In this document: piece by piece, positions 1-5,872 of the stretch
Layout of the letters: every line of letters begins with the position of its first letter
How positions within the stretch are numbered: position 1 is the stretch's first letter
DNA from: JAPUDS01 sp964536265
GTDB taxonomy: Bacteria; Patescibacteriota; Saccharimonadia; Saccharimonadales; Saccharimonadaceae
Assembly: GCA_964536265.1 (NCBI GenBank)
Contig: CAZHVV010000013.1
Coordinates: 1 to 13,840 of the forward strand
Length of the DNA stretch: 13,840 bases
Direction of reading: 5' to 3'
Made by a program: the position numbers and the translations under genes
Notes under the pieces: model-generated
Database searches by the model: none
What the model saw: the letters and a program-made list of their open reading frames with translations, nothing else
Told to the model about the DNA's origin: nothing

Positions 1-2
1 TC

Positions 3-215
3 AGTGTCTATGCAGTCAATGAAGGCTTATTTGACGGCGTGGTGACTGCTCGTATCAAAGAAGCGCAAGCTGCACTGTTGACTCGGCTCTATAAGGACCA
101 CAAAGCCGACATGGATGTACTGAACAAGGGCGACAAGAAATTTGGCGAGGATGAAAAACTCGTCAAACTTGTGCGCAAAACCGCCGAAGCTGTAGCGAAA
201 GGATTTGAGGGATGA
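3..215 (+). CDS. atpA: ATP synthase F1 subunit alpha, C-terminal end (partial)
   Basis: This is the last 70 codons of the alpha subunit of F1Fo ATP synthase; the gene enters from the left edge. The frame opens with SVYAVNEGLFDGV, typical of the helical C-terminal domain of alpha, and ends KTAEAVAKGFEG before TGA. Alpha alternates with beta in the membrane-peripheral catalytic head and binds nucleotide non-catalytically; that region lies outside the window. The TGA overlaps the ATG of the next gene (ATGA at 212-215), so the two are probably translationally coupled. The assignment rests on the C-terminal motif together with atpG, atpD and atpC downstream. Confidence 0.9.
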   Translation, partial: SVYAVNEGLFDGVVTARIKEAQAALLTRLYKDHKADMDVLNKGDKKFGEDEKLVKLVRKTAEAVAKGFEG

Positions 216-592
216 GTAGAGAGTTTGCTGGTCTCGATAGACCGCCACTGACATATCATGAATTAAATCTCTCTCGTAGAATGAGGAATTCATTCTTGGC
301 AGCAGAAATTCTTCGACCAGGTATGGAACGTATTGCGGGACAAATGGAGACGACGGGTGATTCTGCTTTTCAAGCATCATGGAATCGTGATTTGGCGCTT
401 GAGTCAGTAACCACGTCGCTATTATCTGAAAAGCTCGAGGTACCAGCGAATCTTGAAGATGACCAAATTGAAGATTGGATGAGAGGTAGATTTGTGGTTG
501 CACGCTTGGCACTTGGAAATCATATCTCGGAGTATGAAGGTAGCAGATGGGTTGCGCTTGAACATGCGTTTGCTGGAGATGTGAGTGGCTAG
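212..592 (+). CDS. Unrecognised 126-residue protein inside the ATP synthase operon
   Basis: I do not recognise this protein. It is 126 residues, predicted mostly helical and acidic (for example NLEDDQIEDWMRGR), with no signal peptide, membrane segment or cysteine motif. It sits between atpA and atpG, where most bacterial atp operons have nothing. It starts at an ATG overlapping the atpA stop by 4 nt, with AGGA 8 nt upstream, and ends 8 nt inside atpG. This tight coupling at both ends supports a real, co-translated gene. It could be an accessory or assembly factor for F1, but that is inference from position only. The atp delta subunit normally lies upstream of atpA, so it is unlikely to be that. 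Confidence 0.75.
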   Translation: MSREFAGLDRPPLTYHELNLSRRMRNSFLAAEILRPGMERIAGQMETTGDSAFQASWNRDLALESVTTSLLSEKLEVPANLEDDQIEDWMRGRFVVARLALGNHISEYEGSRWVALEHAFAGDVSG

Positions 593-1451
593 TACTCGCC
601 AGCTGAAATCTCGTATCCGCTCGGTCAAAAGTACCAAGCAGATTACGAAGGCTATGCAAATGGTTGCGGCGAGTAAAATGCGCCGTGCGCAAGATGCAGA
701 CAAGGCCTCCATGGCATATTTTCATGCTGCCCGCGAGCTGCTTACCTATTTCGCTTCGCAGAATATTGTGGCTGACCACCGCTGGTTTGTAAAACGCCCA
801 GTGAAGACTCGCCTACTTATACTTATTGCATCAGACAAAGGCCTCGCTGGAGCATATAATACGAATGTATTTAAAGAATACGTTTCCCTGCTACGCGAGG
901 ATGATAAAAACGGTATTGCAAACCAAACTATTTCAGTTGGGCGTAAAGCATCACATTTTGTGTCACGGCTGAAAGACACTGAAGTTATTGGGACCTATGA
1001 AGATATGCCGGATCATCCTGAAGGTGCACAGTTTTATACAATTCTCAACACTGCGAAGGACGCATACGAAGACGGACGCGTTGATGCTGTTGACGTTGTC
1101 TATACCAACTTCGTGAGTAGTATGAAGCAAGAGGCAACCACTCTCCGACTCTTTCCTGCTGGATTTATAGAAGTTGCAGTGTCAGAGTATGTCCGCGAGG
1201 CAAAGTACGAACCAAGCATTGAGCGAGTGCTCGATGATGCTGCGTACCGTCTCATCGGCTCACAGTTGTTCCAGGCTCTCCTGGACGCTCGCGCGAGCGA
1301 ATACAGCATGCGTATGCTTGCTATGAAGAACGCAACCGATAACGCCAGTGACCTTGTCGATGACTTAACACTTGCTATGAACAAAGCCCGCCAAGGTGCA
1401 ATCACCCAAGAGCTAGCAGAAATTAGCTCTGGTGCGGAGGCAATGAAATGA
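585..1451 (+). CDS. atpG: ATP synthase F1 subunit gamma
   Basis: Gamma is the central rotary shaft that links the c-ring to the alpha/beta head. The 288-residue product has the family N-terminus (STRQLKSRIRSVKSTKQITK, then AMQMVAASKMRRAQ) and the conserved C-terminal helix (SEYSMRMLAMKNATDNASDL, then LNKARQGAITQEL-like residues written here as MNKARQGAITQEL). Both form the coiled coil inserted into the head. Length is normal. The start is GTG at 585, preceded by GGAG with a 6-nt gap, and lies inside the end of the upstream gene. The TGA at 1449-1451 overlaps the next ATG. A variable central region between the two conserved helices is normal for gamma. Confidence 0.97.
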   Translation: MASTRQLKSRIRSVKSTKQITKAMQMVAASKMRRAQDADKASMAYFHAARELLTYFASQNIVADHRWFVKRPVKTRLLILIASDKGLAGAYNTNVFKEYVSLLREDDKNGIANQTISVGRKASHFVSRLKDTEVIGTYEDMPDHPEGAQFYTILNTAKDAYEDGRVDAVDVVYTNFVSSMKQEATTLRLFPAGFIEVAVSEYVREAKYEPSIERVLDDAAYRLIGSQLFQALLDARASEYSMRMLAMKNATDNASDLVDDLTLAMNKARQGAITQELAEISSGAEAMK

Positions 1452-1834
1452 ACATAGTCCTTGCTGGCTCAATGATTTTCTTTGAGAAAATGCAGCTTAT
1501 CAAGCAACAGCTTGAAGCAAATGGAGCGATAGTTACTATGCCGTCAGTCGGCAACAACCCAAGTCCTCGAGCAATTCGTGGTTTTAACCACGACGCTGTT
1601 GAGCGTCTCAAAAACGGTGATGTGTTACTTGCTGTAAATGAGGAAAAGCGAGGTGTAAAAGGATATGTCGGGTCAAATACGTTGATTGAAATCGGTATGG
1701 CATTTGCCCTGGGTAAACAGGTGCATTTGCTGAATGATTATGACAAATCGCAGGCGTGCGCCGATGAGCTAGATGCTCTTGTTGATGGCATTGTTGGTAA
1801 AGATATTGAAAAATGGCTAAAGGAGGCAGTATGA
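1448..1834 (+). CDS. Nucleoside 2-deoxyribosyltransferase-like protein
   Basis: This 128-residue protein resembles the nucleoside 2-deoxyribosyltransferase / DUF4406-like Rossmann-type fold. It begins MNIVLAGSMIFF (beta strand and glycine-rich turn), has a nucleotide-binding-like acidic strand region (NGDVLLAVN), and ends with the telling GYVGSNTLIEIGMAFALGKQ, matching the family pattern G-x-G-x(n)-E-[IL]-G-x-A-x-x-x-[GN]-K. Such enzymes exchange or hydrolyse the base of deoxynucleosides; the substrate here is unknown. Its ATG overlaps the atpG stop (ATGA) with GGAGG 7 nt upstream, and its TGA overlaps the atpD ATG, so it is locked into translation of the ATP synthase genes. Whether it acts on ATP synthase or merely travels with it cannot be told from sequence. 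Confidence 0.75.
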   Translation: MNIVLAGSMIFFEKMQLIKQQLEANGAIVTMPSVGNNPSPRAIRGFNHDAVERLKNGDVLLAVNEEKRGVKGYVGSNTLIEIGMAFALGKQVHLLNDYDKSQACADELDALVDGIVGKDIEKWLKEAV

Positions 1835-3216
1835 GTAAAGTTACAGGCAAAATTATCCAAATCGTCGGCGTAGTTGTCGATGTTGAGTTCGATGGCAAAA
1901 AACTGCCAGCGATGTACGAAGCACTTCACGTTATGCGTGGTGAAGAAACGGTGACACTTGAGGTTGCGCAGCATCTTGACGAACATACTGTGCGAACAGT
2001 TGCACTGCAAAATACCGATGGCTTGAAGCGCGGCGGCGAAGTCGTGGCAACAGGCTCACCAATTTCTGTTCCAGTCGGACAAGAAACCCAGGGTCGTATG
2101 TTCAACGTTGTTGGTGAACCAATAGACGGCAAACCTGCACCAAAAGGTAAAACTGCGCCGATTCATCGCGAACCGCCTGCCCTTTCAGAGCAAAGCAACA
2201 AGACGGAAATTCTTGAAACTGGCATCAAAGTTATTGACCTCATTGCACCTATGTCTAAGGGCGGTAAAGTCGGTCTATTTGGCGGTGCGGGCGTCGGCAA
2301 AACAGTGCTTATTCAAGAGTTGATTGGCAATATTGCGAAGTTTCACAGTGGTAACTCAGTGTTCGCTGGCGTTGGTGAACGAACTCGTGAAGGCAATGAC
2401 CTCTACTACGAAATGAAAGAGTCTGGCGTGCTCGATAAAACCAGCCTTGTTTTCGGGCAAATGAATGAGCCACCTGGCGCACGTCTTCGTGTTGCACTTG
2501 CAGGACTTGCTATGGCTGAGGCGTTCCGCGATGAAGGAAAAGATGTGTTGCTCTTCATTGACAATATCTTCCGCTTCACACAAGCCGGAAGCGAAGTATC
2601 TGCCCTCTTGGGTCGCCTTCCTTCAGCTGTTGGGTATCAACCGAACTTGCAACAGGAAATGGGTGCACTACAAGAGCGAATTACGAGTACAAAAAAAGGC
2701 TCCATCACTTCTGTTCAGGCAGTGTATGTACCGGCTGATGACTTGACCGACCCAGCACCTGCGACTACATTTGCTCACCTTGACTCAACTATCGTGCTTG
2801 ACCGTGGATTGACGGAAATTGGTATCTACCCTGCAGTTGATCCGCTCAATAGTAGTTCGACTATTCTTGACCCTGAAATTGTTGGCGAAGAACATTATCG
2901 AGTAGCTCGTGAGGTTCAGCGTATTTTGCAGCAGTACAAAGAGCTGCAAGACATCATTGCTATTCTTGGTATGGAAGAGCTGTCTGATGATCAAAAACAG
3001 ACAGTTGCACGTGCTCGCCGTGTGCAGCGATTCTTGGCACAACCATTCTTTGTCGCTGAACAATTTACCGGAAATCCTGGTGCGTACATCAAACTTACCG
3101 ATACAGTCAAAGACTGCGCAGATATTCTCAATGGTGTCTACGATGACAAGCCAGAAAGTTGGTTCTATATGGCTCCTGGCTCACTGAGTGAATATGTGAA
3201 GAAGGATAAAAAATAG
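1831..3216 (+). CDS. atpD: ATP synthase F1 subunit beta
   Basis: This is the catalytic beta subunit that makes ATP at the F1 head. The 461-residue product has the N-terminal barrel, the Walker A loop GGAGVGKT at about residues 151-158, the GERTREGND segment containing the catalytic glutamate, the Walker B strand LLFIDNIFRF near 245, and the ALLGRLPSAVGYQP region. Length is normal. I start it at ATG 1831, because AGGAGG at 1821-1826 sits 4 nt upstream and the ATG overlaps the previous TGA (ATGA), the same coupling as in the preceding genes. An in-frame ATG at 1813 lies on the wrong side of that ribosome binding site. Confidence 0.98.
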   Translation: MSKVTGKIIQIVGVVVDVEFDGKKLPAMYEALHVMRGEETVTLEVAQHLDEHTVRTVALQNTDGLKRGGEVVATGSPISVPVGQETQGRMFNVVGEPIDGKPAPKGKTAPIHREPPALSEQSNKTEILETGIKVIDLIAPMSKGGKVGLFGGAGVGKTVLIQELIGNIAKFHSGNSVFAGVGERTREGNDLYYEMKESGVLDKTSLVFGQMNEPPGARLRVALAGLAMAEAFRDEGKDVLLFIDNIFRFTQAGSEVSALLGRLPSAVGYQPNLQQEMGALQERITSTKKGSITSVQAVYVPADDLTDPAPATTFAHLDSTIVLDRGLTEIGIYPAVDPLNSSSTILDPEIVGEEHYRVAREVQRILQQYKELQDIIAILGMEELSDDQKQTVARARRVQRFLAQPFFVAEQFTGNPGAYIKLTDTVKDCADILNGVYDDKPESWFYMAPGSLSEYVKKDKK

Positions 3217-3218
3217 CC

Positions 3219-3644
3219 GTGAATCTGCAACTTGTGACACTTTCGGGGATAAAAGTAGACCAAGAGGTCTATGAAGTCATCATACCAACTGTCGAAGGTG
3301 AAATAGCGATTTTCCCAGGTCATGAACCGCTTGTGACGGTTGCAAAAGCGGGTGCTGTCACTGTGCGATATGAAAAAGAACACACACTACAACGACTTGA
3401 GTATTTTGCTATTAGCGGCGGTGTTGTTGAGGTAAATGGTTCAAGAGTGAAGATACTAGTCGACGAAGCTGAACACGGAGAGGAAATTCTAGAAGCTGAA
3501 ACCCAGGCCGCATTAGACCGAGCCATGCAAATGCGCGATGAAGCCAAAGACCAAGTTGAACTTGAAAAGGCCAGCCAACTCATTGACCGTCATGCGGTTC
3601 GACTTAAAGTTGCGGACTTGCATCGTCGCCGACGCCGAGGATAA
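3219..3644 (+). CDS. atpC: ATP synthase F1 subunit epsilon
   Basis: Epsilon binds gamma at the base of the central stalk and can inhibit ATP hydrolysis. The 141-residue product has the N-terminal beta-sandwich (VEGEIAIFPGHEPLVT, matching the family GE-x-G-x-L-x-x-H-x-P pattern) and a helical C-terminal domain (AALDRAMQMRDEAKDQ), ending in an arginine-rich tail RRRRRG. It starts at GTG, 2 nt after the atpD stop, with only a weak, distant AGGA upstream, so it probably relies on coupling to atpD. Its last 41 nt overlap the end of convergent dusB, and no terminator is visible between them. Confidence 0.93.
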   Translation: MNLQLVTLSGIKVDQEVYEVIIPTVEGEIAIFPGHEPLVTVAKAGAVTVRYEKEHTLQRLEYFAISGGVVEVNGSRVKILVDEAEHGEEILEAETQAALDRAMQMRDEAKDQVELEKASQLIDRHAVRLKVADLHRRRRRG

Positions 3645-4677
3645 CAGCACGGGCTTCGTCTGTCGTATGACAGTGCATGAGACGGTCACGTAGTTCACTT
3701 GCTCCGTCGAAGTCACGAACGTATATTTTGAAAAACCGTTTTAACGTCTCGAATGGGCGTTGAATTTGCGGTTCGTATGTATCAAACAAATCAAGGTGAT
3801 AGCGTAGAAGTTCGAATAATTTTCCTTTTTTGTCATCGTGTATATTTATTTTTTCGCTCGCACCATCTTTCCTCTCCACCCCGCTCGGCGCTCGTTGCTT
3901 TTCCAGTTGCGCCTCGCTACTGCGAGGTCGCAGAGGTATCGAGGAAAGAGGCGTTTCGCTTGCGAAGCAAAATGGATTTATAAAGACGCCACGACCTATC
4001 ATGATGCCGTCAACGCCGTATTGTTCTACGAGCTCTAGCCCATGTTGGCGGTCGCGGATGTCGCCATTTATGACGAGAAGAGTTTGCGGTGCAATTTCGT
4101 CACGCAGTTTTTTAATTTCAGGTATAAGTTCATGATGCGCTGGTACTTTGCTCATCTCTTTCTTGGTTCTAAGGTGAATAGTTAGTACAGCAATATCTTG
4201 CTGTAGAAGAGTGGTTAGCCACGGCTGCCATTCGTCGACACGGCTGTACCCGAGCCGAGTTTTAACACTCACGGGTAAGCCAGCAGTTTTCGCAGCGGCA
4301 ATAGCCTCAATAGCAAGCTCGGGCTTTTGTATGAGAGCTGCCCCTCCACTCTTTATAGCACTTTTTGCGGGACAACCCATATTGATATCAATTCCATCGA
4401 AACCAAGTTCGGCGCAATGTTTGGCAAAGGCTTTCATGTCACCCGGCTCTCCACCCCAGATTTGTGCGACAATCGGCTGTTCGTCGTTAGTTTTAACAAG
4501 TCTACCGCCAACTGCCTTGTCACCTGCATGTACCCAGCCTGTTGCGTTGGTGAATTCAGTATAAAATACATCTGGTGCACCGGCTTTTTTCACGACATGA
4601 CGAAAAACAACATCGGTGACTGCTTCCATCGGTGCGAGTACAAAAAATGGCTTTTCTAATGTATTCCAAAAACTCAT
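3604..4677 (-). CDS. dusB: tRNA-dihydrouridine synthase with an in-frame insertion
   Basis: This FMN-dependent enzyme reduces specific uridines in the tRNA D-loop. The TIM-barrel start VLAPMEAVTDVVFR binds FMN, and DINMGCPAKSAIKSGGAAL carries the catalytic cysteine at about residue 102. Further FMN/phosphate segments are SVKTRLGYS and INGDIRD...DGIMIGRG, and the C-terminal tRNA-binding helices include RPFETLKRFFKIYV. I start at ATG 4677 (MSFWNTLEKPFF): the longer frame to 4737 adds 20 residues unlike the family and crosses a hairpin. About 38 residues (roughly 238-275) between INPF and the C-terminal domain are foreign and come from a palindromic element. The fold may tolerate a loop there, but activity is not certain. 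The C-terminus overlaps atpC by 41 nt. Confidence 0.93.
   Translation of the reverse strand: MSFWNTLEKPFFVLAPMEAVTDVVFRHVVKKAGAPDVFYTEFTNATGWVHAGDKAVGGRLVKTNDEQPIVAQIWGGEPGDMKAFAKHCAELGFDGIDINMGCPAKSAIKSGGAALIQKPELAIEAIAAAKTAGLPVSVKTRLGYSRVDEWQPWLTTLLQQDIAVLTIHLRTKKEMSKVPAHHELIPEIKKLRDEIAPQTLLVINGDIRDRQHGLELVEQYGVDGIMIGRGVFINPFCFASETPLSSIPLRPRSSEAQLEKQRAPSGVERKDGASEKINIHDDKKGKLFELLRYHLDLFDTYEPQIQRPFETLKRFFKIYVRDFDGASELRDRLMHCHTTDEARAVILGVGDDASPQL
3853..3966. repeat. Palindromic element inserted in frame within dusB
   Basis: This ~114-bp element is built from nested inverted repeats: TTCGC (3853-3857) with GCGAA (3962-3966), CTTTCCTC (3867-3874) with GAGGAAAG (3941-3948), and CCTCGC (3912-3917) with GCGAGG (3922-3927). 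It coincides with the stretch of DusB (about residues 238-275) that does not look like the family and is rich in Ser, Pro, Arg, Glu and Lys. The reading frame stays open through it. It resembles in principle the Rickettsia palindromic elements that insert inside genes. No second copy is visible in this window. Confidence 0.65.
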
Positions 4678-4689
4678 ATGACCTGAACT

Positions 4690-4695
4690 AGTATA
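4690..4695 (-). promoter_or_regulatory. Putative -10 box of dusB
   Basis: TATACT on the minus strand lies 12 nt before the dusB ATG at 4677, giving a predicted 5' leader of about 6 nt. No consensus -35 is present; the position 17 nt upstream falls in the hairpin at 4713-4735. It is a moderate candidate. dusB may also be read through from the tRNA unit upstream. Confidence 0.4.
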
Positions 4696-4712
4696 ACGTA
4701 TGGATATGATTA

Positions 4713-4735
4713 GTGCTCGGACGGTGTCCGAGCAC
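4713..4735. terminator. Perfect 10-bp hairpin upstream of dusB
   Basis: GTGCTCGGAC (4713-4722) and GTCCGAGCAC (4726-4735) form a perfect stem with a 3-nt loop. On the minus strand it lies after the tRNA/hairpin run and before the dusB -10 box. It has no U-tract on either strand, so it is either an RNA-processing or pausing structure, or a factor-dependent terminator, rather than a classical intrinsic one. Confidence 0.4.
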
Positions 4736-4740
4736 AATGT

Positions 4741-4975
4741 AGTGGAGGGTAAACCCCGGGGATCTTATGGGTTGAAAATCCCCGGGGCCGAGCGTGGGGC
4801 CCCATCCCTTACCCCTACTCTAGCTCGTCCTCGGAAGGACGAGATTCTTTGAAAGTGTGAAGTCGGACGGCACGGTAGGTTCTGCTAGGTGCGGGGTCGA
4901 GACGCACTTTGCAGAGTACGCTTCCCGTGCCGTCCTAGTCAGTCAGGTCACCCTCCCCGATGGACACTGACTGAC
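4741..4975 (-). other. Run of strong hairpins downstream of tRNA-Pro
   Basis: Four elements follow one another. A 9-bp stem pairs GTCAGTCAG (4938-4946) with CTGACTGAC (4967-4975). A long rod pairs GGACGGCACGG (4865-4875) with CCGTGCCGTCC (4925-4935), with further inner pairing. An 8-bp stem pairs CTCGTCCT (4824-4831) with AGGACGAG (4836-4843). A 10-bp stem pairs CCCCGGGGAT (4754-4763) with ATCCCCGGGG (4778-4787) and is enclosed by imperfect pairing of 4741-4752 with 4809-4819. It starts 3 nt after the tRNA and is probably in the same minus-strand transcript. I see no coding frame. The rod is reminiscent in shape of SRP or 6S RNA, but the conserved SRP apical motif is absent, so no identity is claimed. 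Confidence 0.55.
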
Positions 4976-4977
4976 TT

Positions 4978-5051
<74 letters not shown>

Positions 5052-5061
5052 TGCGGTTTTG

Positions 5062-5214
5062 TTACCGCGAGAAAAAACTACGGGTACTGACCAGAACCTT
5101 TTCACCAGGGTGTCCTTTGCACTCTGAACACCTCTTGTGATTGGGTCCTTTATTTTTATCACCACAATTGCACGGTTCTAGCGGGTATCCGTGGCCACAA
5201 TTGACCATTACCAT
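5062..5214 (-). CDS. Small cysteine-rich, probably zinc-binding protein
   Basis: This is a 50-residue protein I do not recognise. It has five cysteines and several histidines arranged as NCGHG, then EPCNCG, then KRCSECKGH, so a C-x-C plus C-x2-C zinc knuckle is likely. The tail is basic (STRSFFSR). I start at ATG 5214 because GAGG lies 9 nt upstream; an ATG at 5220 (52 residues) is only 3 nt from GAGG. The SD lies in a small hairpin (ACCCU with AGGGU, 5222-5238), which could limit translation. It has its own near-consensus promoter and is followed 10 nt later by tRNA-Pro, an unusual protein-tRNA pairing. Zinc binding is inferred from the cysteine pattern only. Confidence 0.7.
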   Translation of the reverse strand: MVMVNCGHGYPLEPCNCGDKNKGPNHKRCSECKGHPGEKVLVSTRSFFSR

Positions 5215-5273
5215 TTTCATCACCCTCTTTCAAAGGGTCTACACGATAAGAATCTCCCATCGAGTCAACGACT

Positions 5274-5302
5274 ATAGTATAAGATATAATAGCTTCTGTC
5301 AA
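5274..5302 (-). promoter_or_regulatory. Near-consensus promoter for the Cys-rich gene and tRNA-Pro
   Basis: TTGACA (minus strand, 5302-5297), 17 nt, then TACTAT (5279-5274). Transcription would start near 5267, giving a leader of about 50 nt before the small gene. It lies directly downstream of the RNA-A terminator. Confidence 0.8.
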
Positions 5303-5316
5303 TTCGCCTGAATGTG

Positions 5317-5350
5317 AAAACTCTCACACCGACTTTCGTCAATATGAGAG
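5317..5350 (-). terminator. Intrinsic terminator of RNA-A
   Basis: On the minus strand CTCTCATATTGAC pairs with GTCGGTGTGAGAG around a GAAA tetraloop (13 pairs, several of them G-U), followed by TTTT. The G-U pairs form only on the minus strand, which fixes the direction. Confidence 0.75.
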
Positions 5351-5836
5351 TAAAGAGTTGGGAGATGGGAGCTCAGGTCGCGCGAGGCGCAGTCACTGGG
5401 TTCTCGTATGGCCCCCGCCATACTGTTCTTTTCTTCTCAACTTGCGGAAGCGTCCGATGTCAACTATGACATTTAGCTTCACGCGAGGAGAATGAAATGA
5501 ACAACCATCATCCATAGGCTGGCAGTTTTCACTGCCGAAGACTGACCTACAGGAGGTTCCAATGCGCGGGGGGCGCAAATGGGCCTTTCCTGCAGGCAGT
5601 GGCTCCGAGGAGCCAGCATCACGTATCCAGTCGTGATGCGCCATCCAGCGACTCTTCGGGAGAGAGCTGTTTCGCATCTGAGGGGACCGATGCGGGCTGG
5701 ATGGACTTTAGCGGTAACCGCAGTGTACGCTAGCAATGATTGCTAAAGCGTCGAAGGATTTTGGCGAACGTATCGCCTAGCTAATCACACTACAGTTACC
5801 AAGATTTGCGAATTGACAGCCTAAACTGCCAATCAT
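5317..5836 (-). ncRNA. RNA-A: ~520-nt structured RNA of unknown family
   Basis: The unit starts just after the helicase gene, with its own TTGACA/TATAAT promoter and intrinsic terminator. Helices include a 5' hairpin ATTGGCAG/CTGTCAAT; a 14-bp long-range stem between 5787-5800 and 5713-5726 with two U-G pairs on the minus strand; CCATCCAGC (5641-5649) with GCTGGATGG (5696-5704); GCATCACG (5616-5623) with CGTGATGC (5632-5639); and GTATGGC (5406-5412) with GCCATAC (5417-5423). No reading frame in it looks like a protein. I found no tmRNA T-arm or terminal CCA and no ordered set of RNase P motifs. Its size and ornate folding recall large bacterial RNAs such as ROOL or GOLLD, but I see no sequence match that I can name. 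Confidence 0.72.
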
Positions 5837-5842
5837 TCTCGC

Positions 5843-5872
5843 ATTATAGCACCATAAGCACTGTGTTGTCAA
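5843..5872 (-). promoter_or_regulatory. Promoter of RNA-A
   Basis: TTGACA (5872-5867), 18 nt, TATAAT (5848-5843): both hexamers are perfect. The -35 box directly abuts the helicase stop codon. Predicted start is around 5836. Confidence 0.85.

Noticed and set aside
27..779. Long minus-strand open frame opposite atpA/atpG
   Set aside because: It lies antisense to clearly conserved genes, has no ribosome binding site and a composition unlike a real protein.
4865..4935. SRP (4.5S) RNA in the long rod after tRNA-Pro
   Set aside because: The rod shape fits, but the conserved apical GGAA tetraloop and asymmetric AGCAG loop are absent on both strands.
5393..5736. Overlapping minus-strand frames (94 and 85 codons) inside RNA-A
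   Set aside because: They cross many perfect hairpins, have no convincing ribosome binding site and resemble no family; the structure explains the region better.
5317..5836. RNA-A as tmRNA or RNase P RNA
   Set aside because: TTCGAC and AGGAAAGGCC strings occur, but without tRNA-like ends, T-arm or tag for tmRNA. The AGGAAAG string is mid-molecule with no partner ACAGAA/GGCUUA element for RNase P.
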